A stretch of 64,000 bases of DNA from Epiperipatus broadwayi (GCA_028023455.1 JAQFVV010000952.1:62001-126000); one strand, 5' to 3'. Shown: positions 13,540 to 26,357, counted from the first letter of the stretch. The notes: generated by a model from the sequence alone, not told the origin. Numbers and translations: made by a program.

Positions 13540-16500
13540 GCAGACACTCTGTCAGCAGGAGCAATGAGCCAGTCTCTGGTTTTAATTTTGTCTAACTTAT
13601 TTAAAAACAATGATTCATATTTGTGAGAAGTGGGATTAAATATGAACTGGCATCTCTAAAACCATAATGTGAATACAATAGTTATCATGATCATTGGGAA
13701 AAAAACTCTATGAAATATTGTCAATTAAGGTTTTGACAGTGATATTATAGGTGTGTGATATTGTGAAGATGAGTTTTCTGTATTTTGATAATGAGGAGCA
13801 ACTCAAGAGAAAATGAGTCTCTTCCTCTCTATTACAGAGAGGGCAAATGGGATCTAATTTGGAGAAAGTCATTTGTGAGTAGAGCATTCAGGTTGATTTT
13901 GATGAGAAAATCCAGATATTTAGGTTCAAGATGCCAATATTTATATTTCATAATTAATGCTTTATTGGTTAGATTGAGGAAACTGTTGAGATATAACTGA
14001 GTATCTATATTGGTGAGAATTTGATGAGCAGTTCAATATTTAACTTTTAGGTTTAATTCACTAAAAGTTATTTGATTTTTTTCTTATGTACTGTATTAGC
14101 TGTTTTACGAATTTATTTTGAACAGGTGGGGAAGGTATCAATTGGTTCTATTTGTAAGTAAGGTTGAAAACTAGGGAAACTGGTGGCAATTTTGATTAAT
14201 GTATTATGCATTTTTTGATAGTAAAAGGTTGTGATTGAATGCAAGGATAATCTATTATATTTTGTACATTTTTGTAGACTACTGATACTTATTGAGATGA
14301 CTTTTTTATTCCAGATAAATTTAATACATAGTGAATTGATTTTCCTGATGAACGCTTTGAAAAAACGAATGACCGGCATGTAAGTTGATTTTTGATATTA
14401 TTAATATGTAGCGTAATCTTGTTATGTATTGAGAGATAAGCCTTAGTGAGTGAGTTAATTATTCTAGTTAGTGACTCTAGTAGTTGGTTTTAAATGGTTA
14501 GCCTTCTAGCACTCACTGCAAAGTTAAACAGAATTCCGAGAAAAGAATAAGGAAGTGATTTTGTTAGTGTGAGATTAGGATTACCTGTAAGAATGTTTCA
14601 TGGTGCCAATTTGCTAGTATTGAACTTGAGTGAGTAATTGAGTGAGTATTTGTTGAGAATATCCATTAGTATGGGTAAGAATTTTTTGGAAGGGAGGAAG
14701 ACCACTATGTCATCCATGTAGGATATGCGGTTTAAAGGAAGTTTAAATTCTGATAAAACTATTGCTGGTAGTTTGTTTTCTATTTTGATTAGTAAAGAAA
14801 TAATGTAGGTAATAAATAGAAGAGAGCTGAGTGGTGACCCCTGTGGTATGGAGCTCTGTGGAGTGAAACTGAGGGATGATTTACCATTTAACATGATATG
14901 GATGGATCTGTTATAGAGTAAACTAGCCAGCATGCATTTTAGTGAGGAAGAAATGTTGTGGTGTTCAATCACCTCTAATAGCTTGCCTATTGGAATGGTA
15001 TCAAAAACTGCTCTATTGGTGTTGCCTTTTTACCAACCCTGATTTGATCTATTATGGCCCTAAATAAAAAAACATCGGAATGGAGCTGCCTTTTTTTGCA
15101 AATTGAAACTTGGACATTTTTGAAAGGATAAGAGGTTGTATTTTGTAATTTATTAATGTTTGTTGTTTTAATAATCAATGGAGACATGGATATTGACCTA
15201 ATGTTGCTTAAGGTGTAGGATGAGTAGATTTTTGAGAAAAGGCACAAGAGAAATTGGGTATAACTATGGAATGACAAGTATTTGAGTTGAGAGTTGACTA
15301 AGCATGTTTTAAATTGTGGGTACTATAAAATAACTGAGGTGTGCTAAAATGTATATGGGGATTGCATGTATTTCAGGATGTGAACTGTTAGGGTATATGT
15401 TGATTTTGTCCATTATCTCTTGATTTATTATATTGTGATTGTTTGATATGTACTGTCAAGTTTTGAGTTTTGTGATGTTAGGGTGGGGGTAGGATTGGAA
15501 TTTGTTCTTAAAATAGTCGAACAATAGTGTTATCATACCTTCTCCAGCTAGCATTGGTGAGTTGGGCAGAATTGATGAAGGTGTGAGTTTTTTGCTTGTA
15601 TATCCCACAGCCCAGCAGATGTAGTCTCTGGACCAGTTATGGGTGCTTTTAAGGGAAATTTTTGCTTTCTTTTGTTGCTATATAATCTGTTAAAACCAGT
15701 TATATATGTTTATATTCTTGTTTGAGTAATAGTATTGTGGATATTGAGGATATATTGCTTGTGTGCTTTTCATTTTTTTAGCGTAGTATCTCTAATTCTT
15801 TCAACAGTTGCATAAGTGAAGGGTTCCTGCTTGGGTAGTGTTTAATTGTAATTGCAATTATGTCAATAAAACTAAACCATGATTCTTTTGGTGGTAGTGT
15901 GAGGATTTCTCAGGTGCATTGGATTGTAGAAGTAATCTGGTGGTATTACTTAGTGAAGAAGGTTCAAGTACTAGAAAATTTCATTTAATAGTGACTGTGA
16001 GCACCATATAGTCTGAGAACATGACTAGGGATAAGGATGGCTCCATTAACAAATAAAGTTCTGGTGAGTAGAATATGAGATCGAGTAATAAGGAATGTTT
16101 TTTTTAGTGTAATATGAGATGGAATCTGATGAGAAAAAACCCTGGCCACTCATGAGTTTTTTATTTATAAGGTGAAGATATTTAAGTGTAAATGTAGTGT
16201 ACAACATATTGAAGTCACCCCCCAAAACTGTAGGAAGGAGGTCAGTAGCAAGTATTATGTTTATATTGGAGATTAGTTGACAAATTAGATTTGATTGGCT
16301 GTATAAATATGCTAGAATAATGTTGATTGTAAAGGCTTCACTATGGAAAGCTTTGATGCACAGATGTGGATTCAAGTATAGGATATTGACTGCTTGGAAT
16401 GGAGAAAGGCAATGATTGAGTAGTCCAACCCCTGCAGAATCGCTGTCCTAAATCCTCTTAAGTTTTTCTTTGTACTTCTGCTTTAAAAAACATTACTTAT

Positions 16501-16560
16501 GAAATGGAGACTGAATCACAGCAGATATTTTTAGTTTTAGGTGTATTGCATCTAAATTGT
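13540..16560 (-). pseudogene. LINE copy 2: APE endonuclease, reverse transcriptase, CCHC tail
   Basis: This is a minus-strand non-LTR retrotransposon body. Reading from high to low coordinates, an endonuclease segment at 16046-16375 has 'GGDFN', typical of APE-type LINE endonucleases, and a preceding 'IILAYLYSQS' strand. A linker with a tryptophan-rich 'WSRDYICWAVGY' lies near 15600-15640. N-terminal RT lies at 14987-15277. The palm at 14598-14972 has 'IPQGSPLSSLLF' followed by 'YMDDIVVF', the catalytic Asp pair. A C-terminal domain ends in 'CPLCNREEETHFLLSC' (13798-13845). Frameshifts and stops separate the parts, so no protein is made. The PQGSPLS motif plus the APE domain places it among APE-bearing LINEs. 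I do not assign a clade. Confidence 0.8.
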
Positions 16561-16799
16561 TAATTAATATTATGGGAGTTTTATTTTCGTTTATGTAAAA
16601 CTTTATTACAAATAAGATAATATTTCCCAAAGCAAACTATGCTTCAATTAGATTTAAAGCATGTTTATTTTTTAAAAAATAAATTTACATTTTAGGGATA
16701 GATGACTTCTGGAGTAAAGTTTTCAGAAGAAGTCTTCTTTTGTTATTTAATTAGCGCTCTAGTAGCTGTTTAAAGTCAACTTTTAGTTTAACATTTAGA

Positions 16800-17330
16800 G
16801 AAAAATAATGAAAAAAAGTGATGAATTACTGACAAAATGGAGGCTAGTTGAATAGAATAATAAGTCTATAAGAATAGTATATTTTGGAGTAAAAAGCAAA
16901 AGTTATTTGAATAGAATCTGCACCCATAAGTCTTCTATTGATGAAGTGAAAATATTTAGAAAAGATCTACACATATCCCACATTGCAATCTCCCAAAAAA
17001 ATGATTGGATATGATTTAAAACTCAACAGATTTGGTTGACTAGTTGAAAAATGCATATTTATTGTAAAAATGTAGACTGTCAATATTAATTGTACATGCA
17101 CTGTAGTAGAAAGTGATGATGCTCATGTTTTGATTTAAACACAGAATTCTAAATTAAAAGTACTATTACTCCAAGAGGTGTTAGACTAAGACAGCATCAT
17201 AAAGCCAAATTTTTCAAGGAATCTTTGGGGATCAATTTTTGGATTGCCTGAAAATTTAGTCTCATGAAAAAATTGTATAATAATCCAGATATTAATCACA
17301 AATACCACTGAGGTAAATTAATTCCCATCA
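16800..17330 (-). pseudogene. LINE copy 3, endonuclease fragment
   Basis: The stretch matches the endonuclease region of copy 2 in the same orientation. The block at 16930-17010 aligns with 16150-16235, including a cytosine-rich run that corresponds to the GGDFN codons of copy 2. It is heavily decayed. With the zinc-knuckle remnant at 19445-19540 it probably belongs to one longer insertion later split by the foldback array at 17.87-18.99 kb, but that link is inferred. Confidence 0.5.
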
Positions 17331-17869
17331 TATTAATTTTTATGATGATTAAGCATATGTTTTATTCTAACAATGTTTTATTAAATTAATAATCAGTGGA
17401 TAGAAAACAAATTAAGGATGCATATGTCCAATGAATTTATGTAATAGATAGATGAAAACATATGTGGTATTTAATGAATTATGCATGAATATAATTAGAC
17501 ATCATTGTAATCTGTCTAGACTTATCTAAAATCATTGGATTTGTTTTTTTTTGGATCTTAGTTGCAAGTAACTAGTAAATTCCAGTATTAAAATAATTGA
17601 TCAATTTCTACCAAACTCAAGAGGTCAGCATTTACTCTGTGTTGATATCGTCTATTTTTTGAGTATGATACAATCCATATCAAGTTTCCATGGTTTAATA
17701 GAGTTCTTTTGATTTGTTATTTGTTTTACGTTTTTCCTCCAGTATTATGTTATTTCCTTTTTCTTTCTTTTCTTCTGAATATCAACTTCTTATTAAAAAT
17801 TAAATATATTATGGTCAACACTTTTTTCTATTATATATTCTGAGATTGAAGTTCCCAACATGTAATCAT
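17331..17869. other. Non-coding, possible LINE continuation
   Basis: No clear motif or repeat is seen. By position this may be part of LINE copy 3. Confidence 0.35.
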
Positions 17870-18995
17870 CAGATATTAAAACAGGCAAAACTCACTATAT
17901 ACATTGCCACACACAGCAAGATAAAGTAATCAATGGATGACAGAAGACGTGCATAAAATGCCCATCTAGTGCATACTCATCCAATATCCCCAGACTGTTT
18001 TATAGCTTGTGGTCTTCACAATTGAAGAGCCTTGGATCTGAGAGAACTGCACCTAGATCTTAGGATCTAATGCAACCCTCTAGCAGCCACCTTTTATCTC
18101 CACTTAACTACAAAACTATGAGTCTTAAATTGAAAACAACCCAATATTTTCAATCCAAGCTCATTAGCTTATATAGTCATACAAGTCTAAACTCAGTTCA
18201 GTATCTATACATTTTGGTGTCTTTGGTTCTTTAATAACCATAGCTACTACTTTCCTATTAGGAAGGAGTGGTTTTAAGCCAATAAACATCACATGGTCAC
18301 CGTTTCTTATGCATGCTTATAACTGTTATTAAAACAGGCAAAACTCAGTATATGCATTGCCACACACAGAAAGCTACAGTAATCAATGGATGTCAGAAAG
18401 CTTGTGCATAAAATTACCATCTAGTGCCTACTCATCCAATATCCCAGACTAATTTCTGGCTTGTGGCCTTCATCAGTGAGGAGCTTTGGATCTGAGAGCA
18501 CTGCACCTAGATCTTAAGATCTAATGCAACTCTCTAGCAATCAAATATGTATAGAGTTTTGCCTGTTTTAATAACAGTTATAAGCAATCATAAGAAATGG
18601 TGATCATGTGATGTTTATTGGCTTAAAATCAATCCTGTCTAATAGGATAGTAGTGGCTATGGTTATTAAGGTATTTTCAATTTAAAACTCATAGTTTGTA
18701 GTTAAGTGGAGATAAAAGGTGGCTGTTAGAGGGCTGCAGTAGATCCTAAGATCTAGGTGCAGTGCTCTCAGATACAAGGCTCCTCACTGATAACGGCCGC
18801 AAGCCAGAAACTAGTTTTGGGGATATTGGATGAGTAGGCACTAGATGGGGATTTTATGCACAAGCCTTCTGGCATCCATTGCTTACTCTAGCTTGCTGTG
18901 TGTGGCAATACATATAGTGAGTTTTGCCTGTTTTAATAACATCTATAAGCAAGCATAAGAAATGGTAATCATGTGATGTTTATTGGCTTAATCCT
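17870..18995. repeat. Foldback array of a ~456-bp monomer
   Basis: A monomer beginning TTAAAACAGGCAAAACTCA runs forward at about 17875-18330 and forward but truncated at 18331-18545. Inverted copies follow at about 18550-18935 and, as a stub, at 18915-18990. The string TGCCTGTTTTAATAACA at about 18562 and 18928 is the reverse complement of the forward start. Forward copies end ..AAGCCAATAAACATCACATG. and inverted ones carry CATGTGATGTTTATTGGCTT. The symmetry centre lies near 18548. No protein is encoded. The arrangement (direct copies, then inverted copies) is the same as in the unrelated array at 3.9-5.6 kb. Confidence 0.78.
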
Positions 18996-18999
18996 CAGA

Positions 19000-20600
19000 T
19001 AGAGAATCATTATACTTAGTTTTTATTAATTTTGGCAGTGACATATCTGTAAATGTTTTCTTTTGAAAAATTTGAATATTTTTTTTTTCTTTTGGCATTG
19101 GTAGTTGTTTTTTATTTGGTGAATTTGTTGATGATTTGCCTTTTTTATTTTTATTTGATTATTTTTTTAAATTATTGCTTAGAAGTTATCTTCTTCAGAG
19201 GAAGAGATGCCATTGATGTTTTGTTCATTTGCATTCTATTCTATTTCAAATTCACCTAAGAAATTATTGCTATTGTCCTTTACACAGTTAGGGATAGTGT
19301 TTTCAATTTGTTTCTTCCTATTCTAATTTATTATTGAGAATAGATTACTTTATTTTGGTTGATATTATATTAGTAAGTTGAGTAATTTAGTATTTATTTG
19401 ATTTAAGTACATCAATTTTTGTTTCATCATTATTGCAATTATTCTACACTATGATTATTGGACTTCTGCCACATTTGTGTTTTTTAAATTCTTTTAGGCC
19501 ACAATTGCTACAGAATCTATCAGGGCAATCTTAGATGAGATATTCTCTGGATGTCAATAAAAATACTGTGGAAGCATGTGATTATTAATGATGAAGTGTT
19601 TGCTAAATTCAGAATTGGTATATCATATAGAAGAATATCCTTATTTAGCTTGATACTGAAAACTGCAATATTGGTTGGACTAGTACAATAGCTATTTCTG
19701 AGAGAAATATAATTAAAATTTGAAATATTCCCAAACTTGCTTAAAATATTTTGAAATTCTTATTCTGAAAAAATGACAAAGTTTTTAATTTTTCTTTCCA
19801 GATTAGTTTGTCAATTATATTCATATGGCAAATAAATTTATTATTGTAAATTTGAATGTTTCTGGAAAATATGCTTTTGTGCTGATATTGAACTCCAGTA
19901 CTAAATAACAGTTATAAGGATAATCTGGTATTTTGTGAAGCATTCTCTATAATTTTTTTCTCTGTGAGAGATTAATCAAGTTCATCAATTGGAAATTGCA
20001 TTATAGATAAATTTATGCTAGTCATAAAAATAATCAAAGATTTTCATTCATAAATTTTTGAAAAAAATTAGAAATTGTTAATAGGATGGTAGAGTTAAAT
20101 TTATTTGAAATATTTTGATATTCTTCATCATTTACTTTATTTGCTATAGAATAGTTTTGATTTACTATAATTGTTTACCCATTTTTTTCTTGATTTTATG
20201 ATTTTAAGTTCTACAAATATTAAATTGTTAACAGCTGATGCTGCTGCAACTTTAACATTAGTATGTGATTTTTGCTAGGACATGATTAGAAATAAAGAAA
20301 TTATTTTTTTTTGAAATAGACTTATTTATATGGAAAGAGTAACATTTTTGTTTTGCAATGGATCAAGTACTTGATAATAATGATGAAGTTGTTTCATCAG
20401 GCAATATTTAGTCAGATTAAGCATTTAAGGGCATTGTAGATCTATTCTGATTTAATCTATTGCTTACTTTATAGAGTGGAATTTATTCTAATGATTGGTC
20501 TATTTTTTAGTCATAATTTAAAAAAATATTACTATAAAGATTGAAATAACAAGAGTTGAAAATTATAGTTGACTGCTGTTAATAAATCTCCCCTCCAATG
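19000..20600 (-). pseudogene. LINE ORF1 remnant with zinc knuckle
   Basis: On the minus strand at about 19445-19540 a frame reads 'FCSNCGLKEFKKHKC', a C-x2-C-x8-H-x-C zinc-knuckle-like motif. It is followed by a basic stretch and a stop. ORF1 proteins of APE-type LINEs carry such knuckles for RNA binding. The position upstream (minus sense) of the endonuclease fragment at 16.8-17.3 kb fits the ORF1-EN-RT order. The remainder, up to about 20600, is AT-rich with stops in all frames and is assigned only by position. Confidence 0.45.
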
Positions 20601-22980
20601 ATTCTAAATACTTCTATTGCTGCTGCTGCTGTTATTATTATCTCATGGTGCAAATGCAATCTATTCACCTGCGATATTTATAATATGGGATTCAAATCTG
20701 GAATGAAAGAAATTTTTTACAAAAACTTTAAATTTTTTTGTTTGTTAGGTGGCTTAAGCCAAATAATGACATAACATTGGTCAATTAATGAGATATTCTT
20801 AGTTAGATGTAAAATGAATATAAAAAACACTAATCCAGCACTTAGTAAACCACTGTTAAGGTTGATAGAAGATTATTTGTTCTTCAGGGGACTACAAATA
20901 CTTTTTATCTTTACAAATTTGTGATTTGTTTTCTTATTTCTTAAAAATAATCATTAAAAAAAGACATTAGATAAAACATATTAAAGCTGAGATGATGAAG
21001 TGAAATTAACAATAATATACTAATCTTAGAATAAAATGCAATAAAGTTAATATTAGTTCATTTACCATGTACAAACATAAGTAAAAGTGGACAGAAGTAA
21101 TAAAAAAGTAAAATTTGCCATAACTAAGTAAAAAAGCATTATATATTTTATTAGTCAGCAGATATTTTAATATAGAAGTGTAATGGTTACCAGATATATC
21201 TATCTGTTAACCATTACACTTCTATATTAAAATTGTTTGGTATGATAGTGAAAAGATTTTGCTTATTGAAAAAAATTGTATAGACATAAAATAAAAAGTG
21301 TAAAAAATTTCAGAGATGAGAATATAGTAAAAATACAATAAAAGAATAAGATAAAGATGAAAACTATATATACACAAAAGTTGGTAGATGTTGTTTAATG
21401 GAAAAAAAAAGAGCATCTTAGTAAAAAGCCAATAAAAACATTTTATTTTAAACATCTCTTTATCTTATTTCAATAGTAATAAATTTATTATATATCATTC
21501 CACAGTTTGTTTAAACGTAAAAAAATATTCTAAGGACAAAAAGTATTTGATTCTAAAAAATATTAAAATAAACTTGTAAAAAATGGGAGAAGATGATACT
21601 CATTATATGCTACAGCGTTTCACGGAAATGTTTATTATTTAGCAGACTAGATGCTTATAAATATTTTCATAACATTTACAAAAAAAAAAGCACAACTTAC
21701 AAAAAATTAATAACAGTCAAAAAAACATAATATAAATCAATTTTAAAATTGTTATATACTAAATATTATTATTTATTATTGTATATTTCTGAGTTAGAAG
21801 ATTATAAATAAAGTTTTACTTGCACTTTAAATAGTAAAAATGCTTTTTCTTATTACACATAAATATCTTGATTAATTTATGCTTTCTGAGTTATATAAAC
21901 ATCTTTAATCCATTAGACTACCAAAATATTTTCATTTCAAATTGACATTTATTAAAACAGAAATGAATTTTAGAAAAATATTGATTTGAAAAAAAATTCT
22001 GTTATAAATTTTATAAAAATCAATGGGAGTAAATATTTCTAAAGCGAGAAAAGATTCATTATATTAAATAATATTCACACACTGACATTGTTGAATAGAA
22101 AAAAATAAGATCCAAATCATATTCAAATATATACAAAAACACTTTTATAAAAAATAATTAAATATATAATTTCTCCCACTATCTCTTTATTACTGGATTT
22201 AATTATAATAGATTTTTTTTTTTTTTTGCAATTAAAATTTTTTTTTTCCTGTTTCACTTGAATCTGGTCTTCAGATGAAGAAAATGGAAATATTTTTTTT
22301 TTAAAAAAGGGTACAAAATATAAAATGTATTATAGAAATACTGTTCTAAATATATATAAATGTCACACACACACATATATATATCGATATATGCATTTTC
22401 TGAAAGAACACAATAGATTCATATATCAATCAATAATAAACGCATCCATTGCTCATCTTTTTAATACAATTTTTTTTTTTTTTATTATTTCAGTAGATGA
22501 ATATTACTTCAATGATATTCTATTATTATGCTAAGGTCATTCATTATTATCATATCAGTATATTAAGTATAAGTAGTTTAAGATTTTTATTTCATTTACA
22601 TGACTTCTGTTGCCATTAAAATATAATTTAAAATATATATTAGTGGTCCACCTTTTAAGTTAGTTGATAATAAATTGACATTTCAAATTATTTCTTAAGC
22701 AAATATTTCATAAAATAGGGTGTGTATAAAAAAAAATCTTAGACATAGAGGATTCAAAGCAATTGCAGATGTTATCAGTTTATATCATATAAAATGTAGT
22801 TTATATCTGAATTACATATCTACATCATTTATACATAATTTATTTGTGTAATGAAACCTAATAACAAGTGTTGTGTTTATTGTTTGATTATGATAAACAC
22901 AAACTCATATAAATACAATTAAATATTTATTTAATGTGTATTTATAATATGTATAATTGTTATATCTTTAATATCATTGG
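20601..22980. other. Non-coding AT-rich stretch
   Basis: No gene is seen. It contains a short GCT-repeat (about 20620-20631), the strong hairpin at 21165-21232, several T-runs (about 22210, 22237 and 22470) and a short CA/TA tract (about 22362-22384). Confidence 0.5.
21165..21232. repeat. Long near-perfect hairpin
   Basis: Two ~32-base arms are nearly exact reverse complements, separated by only a few bases. The core AGAAGTGTAATGGTTA in the left arm pairs with TTAACCATTACACTTCT in the right arm. Target duplications are not evident. Confidence 0.85.
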
Positions 22981-22989
22981 CTTGGTATA

Positions 22990-23465
22990 GTGTTAAGTTG
23001 CCACGCAACTAAAGTGCAAGAGATTTCAGGTACCCTTTTAATATACACCACTTCTGGCTGTACTGTGAATATATATGGTGATACTTTCAGCTGATCTGCT
23101 ACAGTTTGCCTCATATCTGATTTAAGTTCTAGTATATTCCACTTCTAATGTAAATTTGTCTCACCACCTTAGCTTCTAGCAGCATCAAATTCTAATGTAA
23201 ACTTACCTCATAGCTTTAACTATATAGTGGTCAACTTGTATAGTGCCATTCAGGTTTGACAGTAATTTGTTGTTGTCCCCTCTTAATTCCAACTCAACTG
23301 ACTATTTATAACCAGATCCTCATTCAAGCAAACAGATTCACTGGTCATCATCACTAATTACCCTTTTCTGCTATTGGATATCTGTTAACTATTCATATCT
23401 ATAGGTTGTGGCAATAAGTGCTCAATCTTATTGAGATAAAACAGAATCTGGACCAGTCCATTAGT
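22990..23465 (-). mobile_element. LTR-like repeat, downstream copy of a Gypsy remnant
   Basis: About 430 bp match 25330-25735 in direct orientation. Shared strings include TTCTAATGTAAACTT and ACTGACTATTTATAACCAG, and a TGAGATAA block near the right edge is also shared. Read on the minus strand this copy begins TGGACTGGTCC. Because the protein remnants between the repeats are on the minus strand, this would be the 3' LTR. The outer boundary is approximate. Confidence 0.55.
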
Positions 23466-23589
23466 TGAAAATAAGTTATAACCTTAATCCCTTTTGCTGA
23501 AATTAGCCTGAGAATGTAGCCATGTTATCTGCCTTCATCAGATTAAGTCACTTCAATAGCAGTACAGTGTCTTCATCTGTAGATCTGGA

Positions 23590-23735
23590 AACTATGAAGG
23601 TTTGTAGGCTATTCACTGATGGCCAGTAACTCTTCACTGTTGGTTGGTGCCTTTTCACAGACAGTTGGTAATTTTTACTGGTGACTGGTGATTCTTCATT
23701 GTTGATTGATGACTCTTCACTGTTTACTTGTATAC
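23590..23735. repeat. Degenerate ~34-bp tandem repeat
   Basis: Several imperfect units of the type ACTCTTCACTGTTGGTTGGT occur in a row inside the Gypsy remnant. They may have arisen after the element died. Confidence 0.55.
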
Positions 23736-24149
23736 TTCTACCTTAGCCAATTTTTGTACCTGTTGTGTTGCTGCCCATTAGCTGTTTGAACAATTATTGT
23801 TTGCAATCCTTTTAATTTGATTACAACTGCTGGAACTCATTTGGTGATTCTCTTGAATATATAACATATGACAAACTCCTATTACATTTTAACACTTACT
23901 TTCATAGTTTGTCCTAGGGTTCAATGCTAGTTTATTATCAACTAGATCTGGGTAGACTTTTTTGTGAGCTGTTTCACTTTAGTCAATGTAAAACCCAAAT
24001 GATTGAATGAGTAATGTCCTAATAAATTTGTATGGTTATCAGAGACATAACAAGAGACAGATATATAATTTTATTAAGCATAGTAACTTTATTGTCTTGA
24101 TAGTCAATAATCACTTTCCTACTAAGATTTATAGGATAATTATTTTTGT

Positions 24150-24482
24150 ATTAATTATAACTCACATAATTATTGATACAATGGACACTGTAGACCTGAT
24201 GTCTAGTCTCATTCTTATTGGCATACCATTAAATAATTCTGCTTGTGAAACCAAAGTCAATGCCTCCCACATTATTAAAACAGGCATTGATCAATTGATT
24301 TTATATTGCTCTTCCAGCATTTTGGAACAAACTCTTCCATTCTCTTCTGAGCATTTTGTTTTTCTTTTTAAACAAACTGCTTCTATGTGATCAATAGACT
24401 TGCAATATCTATACACAAGTGGACATTTGACGTGTGTGTTTGGCTTTGTCTCATCTATAATAAAGCTTAATTTTATTATCAA
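24150..24482 (-). pseudogene. Gypsy-type gag zinc knuckle and protease fragment
   Basis: On the minus strand the fragment reads from 24482 downwards. A 'YRYCKSIDHIEAVCLKRK' segment keeps most of a retroelement gag zinc knuckle, although the second position of the first cysteine pair is changed. After a ~40-residue linker, at about 24180-24215, comes 'MPIRMRLDIRSTVSIVS'. This corresponds to the flap and active-site region of the aspartic protease. The catalytic D-T/S-G triad is altered, so the protease would be inactive. Gag knuckle followed by protease is the Gypsy/Ty3 order. No reverse transcriptase or integrase is seen, so the element has a large internal deletion. The 127-codon plus-strand ORF at 24007-24390 is its antisense shadow. 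Confidence 0.65.
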
Positions 24483-25329
24483 TAGTACATCACATAAGAT
24501 TTCCTAATTAGTAAAATCTTTAAATGATCTGACTTTTCAATCTACAGCTTAAATGCTGGTACTACTTCCATTTAATGAAGCATTCTGAATCACTATTAAC
24601 TCAGTTAGAGTCACCTGAGAAACAGCTGAATCAAATGGGATATCAGGGTCCATCAACAGATTGATCCTGAATAAAATGATCTCTCAAGGCTTTGTTGATG
24701 AAATTCCCAAATCAATACAAACTTCCTGAGCTTAATGGCAAAATTTACTTTTTTCCTCTTGTGTATAGAGATTGAAATAATGTATTTGCATTATCATTAA
24801 GAATTTAAGATAAAAAAACATTGTCAATAGAGATAGTGCTTTGTTTAAATGAGCAGCCAGCAGATTTGAAGACTGCATATAAAAAGCACTTAATCTCTGT
24901 AGAATGATTAATTTTCATGATAGACTGAATTGGCGAGCCAATAGTAGCTATTTCATAAGAAAAGAAATGACTTTTTTGTATAGTTAATGAGTAACAACTC
25001 ATTTGATTCTTTTAAATTCTCGTGACATGCTAATAATGCTAGCTGCCAATGTTTTAATAACACAGATCTAAAGAATTCAGAAGAGAAAAAACCCTGCCTT
25101 TATAATGAATGCATAATCACTCATGTTTGATTGTAATTCATTATTAACACAATTATTAGCTGTCAATTTTTTAATAACAAAGTGTGCCAACTGCTGTATT
25201 ATATGTGATCGAATCACAGACATATAAAATATTATATTAATTAAAACAAATATACAAATGCATATTTACAATATATGACTGTTACACATGAAATGTCTTA
25301 CATTAATTAAATGTGATACTAAGACAACT

Positions 25330-25740
25330 GTAAGTTTACCTACTTCCAACTATTCTGTGACAGCTTGCCTTGTGTGTAGATATGGTGACACTTCCAGATA
25401 TATCATGATAGCTTGACTCAGGTCTGATTTAGGTTCTAGCAGGTTCTAATTCTAATGTAAACTTGCCTCATTGCTTTAATAATATTGCAGAGATATTATG
25501 CATACTGTCATTCAGATCTTACATTAAATTGTTATTGTTCCTCCTTTACCTCTAACTGAACTGACTATTTATAACCAGGTTTCCATCCATATTGAAAGCA
25601 ACTGAAATCACTGTGCATCATCACCAGCTGGCCTGTTTCTACTATTGGATACCTGTTATCTATTCATAGATCTATTAGATCAGGGTGATAAATGCATAAT
25701 CCAATTGAGATAAGATGGAAACTGGATAAGCTGAGATATA
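25330..25740 (-). mobile_element. LTR-like repeat, upstream copy of a Gypsy remnant
   Basis: This is the direct-repeat partner of 22990-23465. By orientation it is the 5' LTR of the minus-strand element. The two copies differ considerably, so the insertion is old. The spacing of ~2.3 kb is too short for a complete Gypsy element. Confidence 0.55.
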
Positions 25741-25847
25741 ACATAATAAGACAATGTTTTTCCATGGCAAAATAGAATTCTCATTAATATTGTTAATGGA
25801 TATGTAATTGAAAAAGCAACTAAGTTAACAAATATATTTTTTTTGAG

Positions 25848-26357
25848 AAAAAAGCTCAAGAATAAAAGTTTTATTATAGTATGCTGAGCAGCTTTTGATA
25901 TCTTAACACTGATATCATATTCATAACAATGCCTAGTGGATGAGAGAGTTGTGTGTAAAAATATAATGTACAAATAAGTTAAATGATCCCCTTTTTGGAG
26001 ATGGAGAAACTATTCTTTTTTATTTATCAAGTTAGCATTGTTGCCAATATGCCAAGCCTTCTTTATCTTGTGTTTAGAATCATTCCTCTCTATACATATA
26101 ATACTGACTGACATAGGCTTGAATGTGTAGCAGTTTGTTTTCATGCCAACTATGTTAACTCAATAAATAAAAAGGAATCCTGCTTCCCTGCTCTCCAAAA
26201 AGTGGGTCATTTATTTGTATACATTTACATAAAATTTACATTTTAACTTTACCCACAAGTCTCTCATCCACTAGTCATTGCTATGAGTATGATGGTCATA
26301 ATTAAGTTATTGAAAGCTGCTCAGCATATTATAATAAAACTTTTATTCTTAAGCTTT
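25848..26357. repeat. Inverted repeat with ~150-bp arms and ~200-bp loop
   Basis: The left arm at about 25848-25998 (with GAATAAAAGTTTTATTATA and AGTGGATGAGAGA) is mirrored at about 26196-26357 (TATAATAAAACTTTTATTC and TCTCTCATCCACTAG-like strings). The loop carries no recognised motif. It is probably a foldback or MITE-like element. Confidence 0.75.

Noticed and set aside
24007-24390. 127-codon plus-strand ORF, one of the longest in the window
   Set aside because: It lies antisense to the minus-strand gag/protease remnant and has no motif of its own.
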